From Paludibacter sp963678465 (GTDB lineage: Bacteria; Bacteroidota; Bacteroidia; Bacteroidales; Paludibacteraceae), in assembly GCA_963678465.1 (NCBI GenBank), contig OY782858.1, positions 124,001 to 188,000 of the forward strand: a stretch of DNA of 64,000 nt, read 5' to 3'. The notes under the pieces are model-generated. The model was not told where the DNA came from and made no database searches. It saw only the letters and a list, made by a program, of their open reading frames with translations. The translations under genes and the position numbers were made by a program. The first letter of the stretch is position 1, and every line of letters begins with the position of its first letter. Positions 54,319-62,279 of the stretch are shown piece after piece.

Positions 54319-55926
54319 ATGAATAATATAATCAAAAAATCAATCTATGTTTCCTTTCTTTCTCTGGCTGTTTTTCTGTCGTCGTGCGATGAACGTCTGG
54401 AAGAAGTAACTACACTTGTGACCGACAGGCTGTTCTCGGCCACCGATGTTGAAGCCAGTGTGGTAAACAAAACGCAGGTGATTTTAAAATGGGATAAAAA
54501 TCAGAACGCTCAAAGTTATACAATCGAAGTTTTCGAAAACGATTCGCTGACTTTTGCCGGAACGCCTGTGATGGTAATCAATGATATTACCAACAGTGAT
54601 ATTCCTTACACAATCGCTACCGGTTTGGTGGGACAAACTCAGTATTCTGCTCGTATCAAAACAATAGGCGAAGGTATAGCCGATTCGAAATGGAAAGGGA
54701 TTTATTTCAGAACTGCTGCCGAGCAAATTATGCAGCCGGTGAATGCCGAAACTGTAACCGCAAGTACTGCGGTGATCAAATGGACTGCCGGTGAAACAGC
54801 TACCCGCGTGGTGGCTACAGATGGAACCAATCAGGTAAGTCAGAATGTAACTGCTGCCGAAATAGCAGCTGGTTCGATGGTACTTGCCGGATTGACTGAA
54901 GATACCAAATACAGTGTACAATTGCTTAAGGATGATAAGGTGCGCGGAAGCGGAAGTTTTGAAACAATGATGGATCTGAATGCTGCCGGAACAGTAGTAG
55001 TAAATACGGGTGATGATTTACTTGCCGCTATACAAGGCGCTGCATCAGGAACTCGTATTGTAATTAATGCTTCAGCTGCCGGAGACGAGTTCTTATTGGG
55101 GGGTCAGACCATTGATATTGATAAAGCAATTTCAATTCGTGGCTATCGTCAAAGTAAAATGCCTGTAGTACATGCTATGTTCCGTGCTACAAGTGCCAAT
55201 ACAGCTTTGTATATCCGTTCCATCGTATTGGATGGTTTAAGCGAAGGCGTTTACCGCGATCACCTTTTGCAACTTACTGTGTCGAACATCGAAACCGGAC
55301 CGTTTGTTTTCAAAGACTGCGTCATTCGTAACTACAACAAATCTCTGTTGGCCGGTGCCAGCGGTATTGTGACAGCTGTAAAAGAATTCAGAATTGAGAA
55401 TTCGAAAGTATCGAATATACTGACCAATAGCGCCGACTGTATCGATGTACGTGCGGGAGTTGTTGAAAAACTGAATCTTATCAATTCTACCTTTAGTAAC
55501 TGTGCTCCTGCCCGTGATTTTATCCGTTTGGATGATGCTTCGGCTGGATTTACGGGTAAAACGTCTGTGGTTAATGTGAATCGTTGTACATTCAATGCTG
55601 TGAGCAACGACGCTGCCAAAAGAATATTATATATTCGCTACGGAGGTAGCGCTGCACCGCTGAACAGTACCACTTTTAATAATAATGTGATAGCAAATAC
55701 AGCGGGTTACTACACCAATCAGCCGGCAACAGTGTTTACAAAGAGCAAGAACAATTACTATAAAGCTACCGGCTTTACAGTGAATCTAACCGTAAATGCT
55801 CAGGTAGATGTGGCTGGTAATTTTACCGAACTGAATCCTGGTTTTGTGGATGAAGCGGGTGGTAACTTTACAATTACCAACAAAACATTGCTCGACAATG
55901 GTGTTGGAGCTTCTATAAGTTGGTAA
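54319..55926 (+). CDS. Surface lipoprotein with FN3-like repeats and a DUF4957/DUF5123-type beta-helix
   Basis: The 535-aa lipoprotein (lipobox LSSC, C23) has two fibronectin type III-like domains (about 40-130 and 138-215: TQVILKWDKNQNAQSYTIEVFE and STAVIKWTAGETATRVVA). A right-handed beta-helix-like region of short repeating strands follows from about residue 225 (LNLINSTFSNCAP, VVNVNRCTFNAVS, TTFNNNVIANT). DUF4957/DUF5123 proteins of this shape occur third in pectin-linked SusCD loci. It may bind pectic glycan at the surface or be an inactive lyase relative. It starts 28 bp after the susD-like gene. Confidence 0.78.
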   Translation: MNNIIKKSIYVSFLSLAVFLSSCDERLEEVTTLVTDRLFSATDVEASVVNKTQVILKWDKNQNAQSYTIEVFENDSLTFAGTPVMVINDITNSDIPYTIATGLVGQTQYSARIKTIGEGIADSKWKGIYFRTAAEQIMQPVNAETVTASTAVIKWTAGETATRVVATDGTNQVSQNVTAAEIAAGSMVLAGLTEDTKYSVQLLKDDKVRGSGSFETMMDLNAAGTVVVNTGDDLLAAIQGAASGTRIVINASAAGDEFLLGGQTIDIDKAISIRGYRQSKMPVVHAMFRATSANTALYIRSIVLDGLSEGVYRDHLLQLTVSNIETGPFVFKDCVIRNYNKSLLAGASGIVTAVKEFRIENSKVSNILTNSADCIDVRAGVVEKLNLINSTFSNCAPARDFIRLDDASAGFTGKTSVVNVNRCTFNAVSNDAAKRILYIRYGGSAAPLNSTTFNNNVIANTAGYYTNQPATVFTKSKNNYYKATGFTVNLTVNAQVDVAGNFTELNPGFVDEAGGNFTITNKTLLDNGVGASISW

Positions 55927-55945
55927 ATGTATCATTTATAAATTC

Positions 55946-55982
55946 AAAGCGAAAAGGCCGTTTGTCCTTTTCGCTTTTTTTA
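55946..55982 (+). terminator. Terminator after the third gene of the SusCD locus
   Basis: A 12-bp perfect stem, AAAGCGAAAAGG (55946-55957) with CCTTTTCGCTTT (55966-55977), has an 8-nt loop and a T-run. The pectate lyase gene is therefore probably expressed from its own promoter; TATTTTTG at 56077-56084 is a candidate -7 box. Confidence 0.85.
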
Positions 55983-56178
55983 ATGAAAGTAAACCAATGC
56001 TGCAATTTAAAAAGACTTATAATTGCTATAACATGCAGAAGAAACATCCGATATTTTTTTAATAAACAGAAGTCAGTATTTTTGATGACAAAACAAACAG
56101 ATCGGATGCTCTGTTTTAATACTATCAATTTCAATAGTAAATATCTCGATCACTTTTCAAACACACAAATATTCTCTT

Positions 56179-57615
56179 ATGACAAATATCAAATCCATTG
56201 CAACCATTCTTATTTTTTTGTTCGCCTTTCAACTCAATAATAGCATTGTTGCCGCCAATCCCGACACCATGGAGCAACTTGCCTTTCCCGGTGCCGAAGG
56301 TGGCGGAGCTTATACCACGGGTGGGAGAGGAGGACAGGTGATTTATGTTACTTCGCTCGAAGATGAAGACAGCATTCCGGGTACCCTGCGCTGGGCGTTG
56401 AAACAGAAAAGTCCGAAAATAATCCTTTTTAAAGTGGCGGGTGTTATCGATTTAAAATCAGAACTGAAAATTACAAAGGATAATGTCACAATCGCCGGAC
56501 AGTCGGCACCCGGTGATGGGATTTGTATCAAAGGTTTTACGGTTTTTATAAGTGCCGACAATGTGATAATTCGCTTTCTGAGATTCCGGATGGGCGATCA
56601 GAACAAGATTCAGGACGACGCCTTCAAGGCCAATAAACGTAAAAATGTGATTATCGATCATTGTTCGATGAGCTGGAGTACCGACGAGTGTGCTTCTTTC
56701 TACGACAACGAAAACTTTACACTTCAATGGAGTATCATTTCCGAAAGTCTACGAAATTCGGTACACAAAAAAGGCTCGCATGGGTATGGAGGTATCTGGG
56801 GTGGTAAAATGGCATCGTTCCATCATAATTTATTGGCACATCACGACAGTCGCAATCCACGTTTTTGCGGTAGTCGTTACAGCAATCAGCCCGAACTCGA
56901 AAAAGTAGATTTCCGCAATAATGTGATTTATAATTGGGGAAGCAACAGCGGTTATGCGGGCGAAGGTGGCTCCTACAATATTGTAAATAACTATTACAAA
57001 CCAGGTCCGCTTACGCTCGAAAATGGCGGAAAAGCATCCCGACGAATTTTTTCGCCTAATTCGGACGAAGGAGCCAATGCGCAAGCCAAAGGAGTTTGGG
57101 GTAAGTTTTTTCTGAAAGGAAACGTGATGGAAGGCAACAAAGAAGTTACTAACAATAACATCAATGGCTTTCATGTCCGATTGGAGGAAGGCGAAACCAC
57201 TCAAGCCAATGATCTTTTGTCGGCAAAGGAATTTAATTTTTTCAGGTTCAAATGCCAATCGGCGTCCAAAGCATATACATCGGTATTGGCCAATGCAGGG
57301 GCAAGCCTGAAACGCGACACGGTGGATCGACGTATCATTCGTGAAGTGACAAGCGGCACATTTACTTTCAATGGGTCGAATGGTAGTAAGCTTGGCATTA
57401 TCGATTCGCAATCGGATGTGGGTGGATGGCCTGTGTATGCTTTCGATGCTTCGCAGGTGCCTGTTGATACCGACAACGACGGAATGCCCGACAGTTGGGA
57501 AGATAAAAATAAACTTGATAAAAACAACGGAGCCGATGGTGCTCAGTACAGTTTAAGCAAAGCCTATACTAATGTGGAAATGTACCTGAACGCATTGGTG
57601 AAGCATCTGTATTGA
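56179..57615 (+). CDS. Pectate lyase family 1 protein (PL1)
   Basis: The 478-aa product has a signal peptide (about 1-26) and a right-handed beta-helix: LAFPGAEGGGAYTTGGRGGQVIYVTSLED, IILFKVAGVIDLKSELKITKDNVTIAGQSAPGDGICIKG, NVIIDHCSMSWSTDECASFY and HHDSRNPRFCGSRY. These motifs match the PL1 group common in Bacteroidota pectin loci; the Asp-rich strands and Arg would bind Ca2+ and abstract the C5 proton. The C-terminus (DTDNDGMPDSWEDKN) is a calcium-binding thrombospondin-type repeat. It would cleave homogalacturonan outside the inner membrane. Confidence 0.9.
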   Translation: MTNIKSIATILIFLFAFQLNNSIVAANPDTMEQLAFPGAEGGGAYTTGGRGGQVIYVTSLEDEDSIPGTLRWALKQKSPKIILFKVAGVIDLKSELKITKDNVTIAGQSAPGDGICIKGFTVFISADNVIIRFLRFRMGDQNKIQDDAFKANKRKNVIIDHCSMSWSTDECASFYDNENFTLQWSIISESLRNSVHKKGSHGYGGIWGGKMASFHHNLLAHHDSRNPRFCGSRYSNQPELEKVDFRNNVIYNWGSNSGYAGEGGSYNIVNNYYKPGPLTLENGGKASRRIFSPNSDEGANAQAKGVWGKFFLKGNVMEGNKEVTNNNINGFHVRLEEGETTQANDLLSAKEFNFFRFKCQSASKAYTSVLANAGASLKRDTVDRRIIREVTSGTFTFNGSNGSKLGIIDSQSDVGGWPVYAFDASQVPVDTDNDGMPDSWEDKNKLDKNNGADGAQYSLSKAYTNVEMYLNALVKHLY

Positions 57616-57725
57616 GTTTCGGGTTTCGGGTTCTGAGTTTCGAGTTCGTAAACGCTTCAGCAGTTCAACGTTTCGAGTTCTGAGTTCGCTTCAACGCTTC
57701 AACAGTTCAACGTTTCAACAATTGA
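57616..57725. repeat. Short imperfect direct repeats downstream of the pectate lyase gene
   Basis: Variants of GGTTCTGAGTTTCGAGTTCG and of CGCTTCAACAGTTCAACGTTTC occur two or three times in about 110 bp. There is no coding potential, and the rest of the gap to the next gene shows only a candidate -7 box. Confidence 0.55.
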
Positions 57726-57829
57726 TAGCGTCTGAAAGGAGTGTTTACAGAACTGTGGGATTTATTATTCAAAATCTTTAAAATATAAAATTAGGCAGTT
57801 ATTCCACTGAAACATTTCATATTTATAAC

Positions 57830-57837
57830 TAAATTTG
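57830..57837 (+). promoter_or_regulatory. Candidate -7 element for ddh
   Basis: TAAATTTG lies 36 bp before the ddh ATG. No clear -33 TTTG is seen at the standard spacing. Confidence 0.4.
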
Positions 57838-57873
57838 CGCTCCTGAAAACAATAAACTAAAATAATTGACATT

Positions 57874-58776
57874 ATGACTAAAATTCGTGCTGCCATCGTT
57901 GGTTATGGCAATATAGGGAAATCGGTTCTTGAAGCCTTGCAGGCAGCTCCCGATTTCGAAGTAGCCGGCGTTGTACGTCGCGCATCGTCGGTAGGAAACA
58001 ATCCTGCCGAACTGAACAATATCCCGGTGGTGGACGACATTAAGAAACTCGATAAGGTAGATGTAGCCATTCTTTGCTCGCCAACCCGCAGCATACCTGC
58101 ACAAGCCAAAGAAATCCTTGCACTTGGCATCAATACTGTGGACAGTTACGATATTCATGGTAGCATTTGGGAGCTCCGTCAGGGACTTGAACCCATCGCA
58201 CAGGCCAATAACGCTGTAGCCATTATTTCGGCAGGTTGGGACCCCGGAAGCGACTCAGTTGTGCGCGCTTTGCTTCAGGCAGTTGCTCCTAAAGGAATTA
58301 CCTATACCAATTTCGGACCCGGAATGAGCATGGGTCACACTGTAGCTGTAAAAGCCATTGAAGGGGTAAAGAAAGCACTTTCGATGACAATTCCACTGGG
58401 CACAGGCATTCATCGCCGCATGGTTTACATCGAACTGAAAGACGGTTACAAGTTCGAAAATGTAGCGGCTGCTATTAAAGCCGACGAATATTTTGCTCAC
58501 GACGAAACACATGTTTTTCAGGTGGAAGATGTGGATAATCTTGTAGATATGGGGCATGGTGTGAATCTTGTTCGCAAAGGCGTTTCGGGCACCACTTACA
58601 ATCAGCTTTTCGAATTCAATATGAAAATCAACAATCCTGCGCTTACTGCCCAGATTCTGGTTGCCTGCGCCCGTGCTACCAAACGCACAGCTCCGGGAGC
58701 TTATACAATGATTGAAATTCCGATGATCAACCTGCTTTACGGCGAAAAAGAATCGCTTATCCGCAGTCTTGTTTAA
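57874..58776 (+). CDS. ddh: meso-Diaminopimelate dehydrogenase
   Basis: The 300-aa product has the NADP-binding IRAAIVGYGNIGKSVLEALQAAPDFEVAGVVRR and the family motifs SAGWDPGSDSVVRALLQAVAPKG, FGPGMSMGHTVAVKAI, THVFQVEDVDNL and GVSGTTYNQLFEFNMKINNPALTAQILV. It reductively aminates tetrahydrodipicolinate straight to meso-diaminopimelate, a one-step route to lysine and the peptidoglycan crosslinker. The length is close to that of known enzymes. It is a single-gene unit ending in a strong terminator, after which the accessory island begins. Confidence 0.94.
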   Translation: MTKIRAAIVGYGNIGKSVLEALQAAPDFEVAGVVRRASSVGNNPAELNNIPVVDDIKKLDKVDVAILCSPTRSIPAQAKEILALGINTVDSYDIHGSIWELRQGLEPIAQANNAVAIISAGWDPGSDSVVRALLQAVAPKGITYTNFGPGMSMGHTVAVKAIEGVKKALSMTIPLGTGIHRRMVYIELKDGYKFENVAAAIKADEYFAHDETHVFQVEDVDNLVDMGHGVNLVRKGVSGTTYNQLFEFNMKINNPALTAQILVACARATKRTAPGAYTMIEIPMINLLYGEKESLIRSLV

Positions 58777-58893
58777 TACATTGATGCGAATCAGGAGCTG
58801 AAAAATAGTCAGCAAAAGCAGTACTATAAAAATTGACGCTGAGTCAGAAACCACACAAGGCTTACAGTCGGCCGGACTCCTGTTATAACTCTC

Positions 58894-58930
58894 AAAAAAG
58901 CCTTCCGATGAAAGTCGGAAGGCTTTTTTT
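58894..58930 (+). terminator. Terminator after ddh
   Basis: The stem AAGCCTTCCGA (58898-58908) pairs with TCGGAAGGCTT (58915-58925) with a 6-nt loop, flanked by an A-run and a T-run. It marks the left border of the accessory island. Confidence 0.9.
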
Positions 58931-58997
58931 GTCTCTAAGTTGTCATTCCGCATCATGCAAACGCCATTCATTTGCATAGTTTATTGAATAGACCCAG

Positions 58998-59361
58998 CTC
59001 CGACCGATGCCGAGTCGCTCCCGACCGTCTTTCAGTCGGTAATTATCGGTTTTTGGTCGGTCTCGACCGGTTGGCAACCGCTCGCGATCGGTTTTGCATC
59101 GCTCCGGATCGTCTTTTTGTCGGTCGCGACCGGCATTGACACGCTCGCGACCGGTTGTTAGTCGGTAATTATCGGTTTTTGATCGGTCGGAACCGGTTGG
59201 CAACCGCTCGCGATCGGTTTTGCATCGGTCCGGAGCGTCTTTTTGTCGGTCACGACCGGTATTGACACACTCGCGACCGTCTTTCAGTCGGTAATTATCG
59301 GTTTTACATCGGTCGCGACCGATGAAAACCACTCCCGACCGATGTCAGGACGGTCGGGAGC
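58998..59361. repeat. Tandem array of about 17 degenerate 21-bp units with palindromic cores, in 126-bp higher-order repeats
   Basis: Each unit has a core close to CGGTCGCGACCG, which is its own reverse complement, and an 8-9-nt variable part often ending in AAAACC on the minus strand. The variant core TCGGTAATTATCGG recurs at 59036, 59162 and 59288, exactly 126 bp (six units) apart, showing higher-order duplication. One unit (59321-59340) is 20 bp. Because 21 is a multiple of three, the minus strand stays open from 59332 (GTG) to 58943 and reads as Arg-rich heptads such as GRDRQKD, DRERLPT and DNYRLKD. I regard this reading frame as probably not a gene, but cannot exclude it. Confidence 0.92.
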
Positions 59362-59400
59362 GGCAACAGATCACTTTTGATCAGCCGTTTGAGCTTTTGC

Positions 59401-59587
59401 CCCCCGTCCCACAGTATATCTTCATTCAATGTAAGAGCTTCTCCGGCGTCTAAAGTAAACCTTCTGTTCTGGCCGTTGGTTCCCAGCAACGTGCGCTAAC
59501 TTTAATTTTCCTCATAACATATCCGGAAGAACAGAGGCAAGGTGCGCCAACTCTAGTTCATTCATCTACATGTCTCAGAGGACAGGA
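59401..59587. repeat. Island repeat element 1
   Basis: It starts with the shared end motif CGTCCCACAGTATATC (29 identical bases with the copy at 60517-60545). Then come the GCTTCTCCGGCGTC-type segment, a GTTGGTTCCCAGC segment (59474-59486), GTGCGCTAACTTTA and the inverse end CATATCCGGAAG (59518-59529). A second GTGCGCCAACTCTAGTTCATTCATC copy follows (59542-59566). It lies between the 21-bp array and the first cassette-like gene. Confidence 0.8.
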
Positions 59588-59589
59588 CA

Positions 59590-59620
59590 TAGCAAGCCCC
59601 GCAAATTTGTGAGGCTTGTT
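59590..59620 (-). terminator. Hairpin after the TonB-domain lipoprotein gene
   Basis: AGCAAGCC at 59591-59598 pairs with GGCTTGTT at 59613-59620 around CGCAAATTTGTG-like sequence. It sits right after the stop on the minus strand, but has no clear T-run, so function is uncertain. Confidence 0.4.
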
Positions 59621-59624
59621 AAGA

Positions 59625-60482
59625 TTAGGGTGTAATGTCACTTCTCAAAAACACAACAGGATAAACGGTTTTAACAGTTTCACCCCTATGTAATGCAGGA
59701 ATAAAATCGTATTGACAAATTATTTCAACAACCCTTTTCGCTTCATTATCCAATTCAGTATCATTTGAACTTTTTACAATTCTTTCTAATGTGGCTTTCC
59801 CTTTTTCATCTACAATAATATTAATTACTAATGGAACTTTGCCAAAACGACCCTCTTTGTGTATTTTGAAGTTTGAAGATATTATCTGCCTTAAAGAATC
59901 TTCGCCCAGAACAAACTTTGGCTCATTCTCAACCTCGTATGAATGATAAACTTCGTTTCCAATGGTTTGCGAAACTGTAAAATATTTTTTAGCTAAACTT
60001 TGTATATCTGTTATATCTTCATTCAGTGTAGTTTTGTATGTCCTCATTTTATTGAAAGACTTGTTTTTGTAAAAACAAATCTGCCATACATTAGGGTCAA
60101 ATACTGTATAATTATCCTTACATCGTTCCTGTTTTTTGATTTTCTCATTTACAGAATAAAACATAGAACTTTTATCGCCATATATTCTTACTAAATGTCC
60201 TAAATAAACTGTTTGTCCTATAAAATCTTCTCTGCAAAATTTATATTCTTTGCGGTTATTAGCAAAAACAGAAAGATAATAATGTGAACTATCCTCAATA
60301 GCAGTAACTATTATCGCATCTTTCCTGTTTTTTGCGTCTATGCTTAGAGCATCATTGATATACAGAGAAATTAAATCCTTTGTAAAGTCAGTTAGTTTTA
60401 CATTGTTATGACCTTTTTTTGTCTGACAGGATACAGAACAACAGGCTATTAACATAATACTGAAAATTATTCTTGCTTTCAT
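59625..60482 (-). CDS. Lipoprotein with a C-terminal TonB-like domain
   Basis: The 285-aa product has a lipoprotein-type signal (LIAC, C14, or a later Cys at 19) and a middle region I do not recognise. The C-terminal domain (about 215-285: GKVPLVINIIVDEKGKATLERIVKSSNDTELDNEAKRVVEIICQYDFIPALHRGETVKTVYPVVFL) is of the TonB_C fold. TonB proteins normally carry this domain on an inner-membrane helix; here it would be lipid-anchored. It is the last of five single-gene units in the island, all on this strand, and has an island repeat on both sides. Function unknown. Confidence 0.8.
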   Translation of the reverse strand: MKARIIFSIMLIACCSVSCQTKKGHNNVKLTDFTKDLISLYINDALSIDAKNRKDAIIVTAIEDSSHYYLSVFANNRKEYKFCREDFIGQTVYLGHLVRIYGDKSSMFYSVNEKIKKQERCKDNYTVFDPNVWQICFYKNKSFNKMRTYKTTLNEDITDIQSLAKKYFTVSQTIGNEVYHSYEVENEPKFVLGEDSLRQIISSNFKIHKEGRFGKVPLVINIIVDEKGKATLERIVKSSNDTELDNEAKRVVEIICQYDFIPALHRGETVKTVYPVVFLRSDITP

Positions 60483-60510
60483 ATTAATAATTGATTATGG
60501 CGGTGGTAAA

Positions 60511-60912
60511 CCACCCCGTCCCACAGTATATCTTCATTCAATGTACAAAGCTTAGTGGACGTCTGCCCCCGTCCCACCGGATATCCTCATTCAATTCTCG
60601 TCCTACCGGATATCCTCATTCAATCTTCAAAGCTTTGCGGACGCCTGACGGAATTTGTAATTCCGTCGTAATGTTATTATACCCCGATAGCTATCGGGAT
60701 TTTAATCCGAAATACTTTCCGTGGCAAAATATATTTATTGAGCAAAGATAACTATTTTAATATAAAATTTGAACTTAGCGGATTATAAATCCTTATAATA
60801 CAAGAAGCTGGGATTACAATTACTCCTTACAGTCGTGACCGTTGGTTCCCAGCGACCTGCGCCAACCTTAGTTCATTCATCTACATATCCGGAAGGACAG
60901 AGGGACGGGGTA
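60511..60912. repeat. Island repeat element 2 (about 400 bp, with inverted ends)
   Basis: The left end has three copies of the end motif (60517-60545, 60570-60595, 60599-60624; core CCGGATATCCTCATTCAAT). The right end has the inverse form, ATATCCGGAAGGACAGAGG with GACGGGG (60885-60910). Inside are AAGCTTTGCGGACGCC, the palindrome CCCGATAGCTATCGGG (60683-60698), a TAGCGGAT…GGGATTACAA segment (60776-60818) and GTTGGTTCCCAGCGACCTGC (60841-60860). It fills the gap between two genes. Confidence 0.8.
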
Positions 60913-60920
60913 CTGGACCT

Positions 60921-61457
60921 CTAATACATTCTAAAAAAAAATACGTTATCTGTTGAATCTTGTTTGTTCTTAAGAAATTCTTTTTTTACTATTTTCCCGT
61001 TTTTGTAAGTTAATCGATATAATTTATCTTTATTTGTTTTATATATCCATACACCCTCTTTCTTGCTGTTTTTCCAAGCAGAGCCAAGCAACAAATCCCC
61101 ATTATGATATTCATAACGCGAACATAAAAAAATATCACCTTGTTTTATGTAACCATTTATTTTGAAGAGAGTCTTTATTACACCATCATTAAGGATTTTA
61201 AATAAATGCTTATTTCTATCCTTTATTACAATCAAAGTATCCTTATTAATAAAACACTTACCTTTAAAAATGACATTTCCAGAGATAACCATGTCACTGC
61301 TAATATCCTCTCCTTCCTTATTGATGAACAAAGAATCATTATCTATCCATAAATGCAGTTTAGGATTTTTATCTGTCCAAAAAGATGTGCAATTACATTG
61401 TGAATAACAATAAGTGCAACACAAATACAATAAAATACAAATTATAGATTTTATCAT
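60921..61457 (-). CDS. Small secreted protein of unknown function (MORN-like C-terminus)
   Basis: The 178-aa product has a Cys-rich signal peptide (about 1-19, ending YSQ). Strand-rich sequence follows (LHLWIDNDSLFINKEGEDI…VISGNVIFKGKCFINKDTLIVIKD). The end resembles a MORN-type repeat: YHNGDLLLGSAWKNSKKEGVWIYKTNKDKLYRLTYKNGKIVKKE. I do not recognise a family. Codons are AT-rich compared with the flanking repeats. It is one of five cassette-like genes in the same direction, with repeat elements 10 bp after its stop and about 60 bp before its start. Confidence 0.75.
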   Translation of the reverse strand: MIKSIICILLYLCCTYCYSQCNCTSFWTDKNPKLHLWIDNDSLFINKEGEDISSDMVISGNVIFKGKCFINKDTLIVIKDRNKHLFKILNDGVIKTLFKINGYIKQGDIFLCSRYEYHNGDLLLGSAWKNSKKEGVWIYKTNKDKLYRLTYKNGKIVKKEFLKNKQDSTDNVFFFRMY

Positions 61458-61512
61458 AATAAGTTTTGTTTTTAAAAATTAGGAACAGGAATGAGCCTTG
61501 GAGGTGGTATAA

Positions 61513-61652
61513 TCACTCCCATTCTACCGGATATCCTTATTAAATATACAAAGCTTCGCGGGCGTCTAAAGTAAACCTTCTGCTCTGACCGCTGGTTTTC
61601 GATAGGGTGCGACAACTTTAATACTTCTCATCACTATCAGGCAGGACATCTA
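61513..61652. repeat. Island repeat element 3
   Basis: It has the end motif CTACCGGATATCCTTATTAAAT (61524-61545), AAGCTTCGCGGGCGTCTAAA (61550-61569), CCGCTGGTTTTCGATAGGGTGC and GACAACTTTAATACTTCTCATC. The inverse right end is poorly preserved (CAGGCAGGACAT). It follows the same order as elements 1 and 2. Confidence 0.75.
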
Positions 61653-61671
61653 TGCCGACTGCTATATTGTT

Positions 61672-62160
61672 CTAATATCCACAGAGCTTCTTGCTTTTTT
61701 CTGATAATTCCTTCCATAGAATAGTGTCTTTCTTGACATATCTCCCATTTAAATATAACTCTCCAAGACATTTTATTGATTCAAGGTCATTTAAATCAAC
61801 ACCTTTTTTCAAATACTTCAGTGCTGTGTTTTTTGTTTCTTCGTCAATTTCCCCAACAGAATGATCAAAAACTGATGTCAAACAATAATAAACTTGAAAA
61901 TAAGCACGTGGGTAATTATATTTATTAGCCATAACTAAAGAATAAAGCAAATACTCTTCTTCATTTTTTTCGTTCAAGTAAGCAACCTCTAATTCGTTAA
62001 AGGCCGCTGTATCACCTTTTGACAATACAAGTTCTTTCAATTCGTCAATTGGACGAGTATTATTCATAGAGATTACTTCTAAAGATTTTATTTTATCTTC
62101 TTTTTGGATACATGAAATAAGAGTTGTTATAATAAGAAGAATATAAATTACTTTCTTCAT
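61672..62160 (-). CDS. Small lipoprotein with a Sel1/TPR-like helical region
   Basis: The 162-aa product has a clear lipobox (LISC, C17). After an extended stretch, helical repeats appear (EEYLLYSLVMANKYNYPRAYFQVYYCL…NTALKYLKKGVDLNDLESIKCLGELYLNGRYVKKD). The last part resembles a Sel1-like repeat (A.kyLkkgvd.nd..s...LGelYlnG). It may mediate protein contacts in the periplasm. No specific function can be given. It is the third cassette-like gene of the island and has repeats on both sides. Confidence 0.75.
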   Translation of the reverse strand: MKKVIYILLIITTLISCIQKEDKIKSLEVISMNNTRPIDELKELVLSKGDTAAFNELEVAYLNEKNEEEYLLYSLVMANKYNYPRAYFQVYYCLTSVFDHSVGEIDEETKNTALKYLKKGVDLNDLESIKCLGELYLNGRYVKKDTILWKELSEKSKKLCGY

Positions 62161-62235
62161 TTTTGTATTGGAGATTTATTTTGTTTGAGGAATTAATGAA
62201 TATAGATCAGTTAATATATCAGGCTTTACAATAGG

Positions 62236-62276
62236 TACCCGTTCCACCGGATATATTCATTCGGGGCAGTGGGAGT
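62236..62276. repeat. Island repeat element 4 (short, truncated)
   Basis: It carries only the end motif CCCGTTCCACCGGATATATT (62238-62257) followed by CATTCGGGGCAGTGGG, just before the start side of the gene at 61672-62160. It looks like a shortened copy of the other elements. Confidence 0.6.
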
Positions 62277-62279
62277 TAA

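Noticed and set aside
58255..58977. 240-aa reading frame antisense to ddh
   Set aside because: It is a shadow of the well-supported ddh gene and runs across the ddh terminator.
58998..59361. CRISPR array
   Set aside because: The repeats are 21 bp in total with an 8-9-nt variable part, so there are no true spacers; units are degenerate and organised in 126-bp duplications; no cas genes are present.
60683..60698. CCCGATAGCTATCGGG palindrome as a transcription terminator
   Set aside because: There is no gene directly upstream on the plus strand and only a short T-run; it is better seen as part of the island repeat element.
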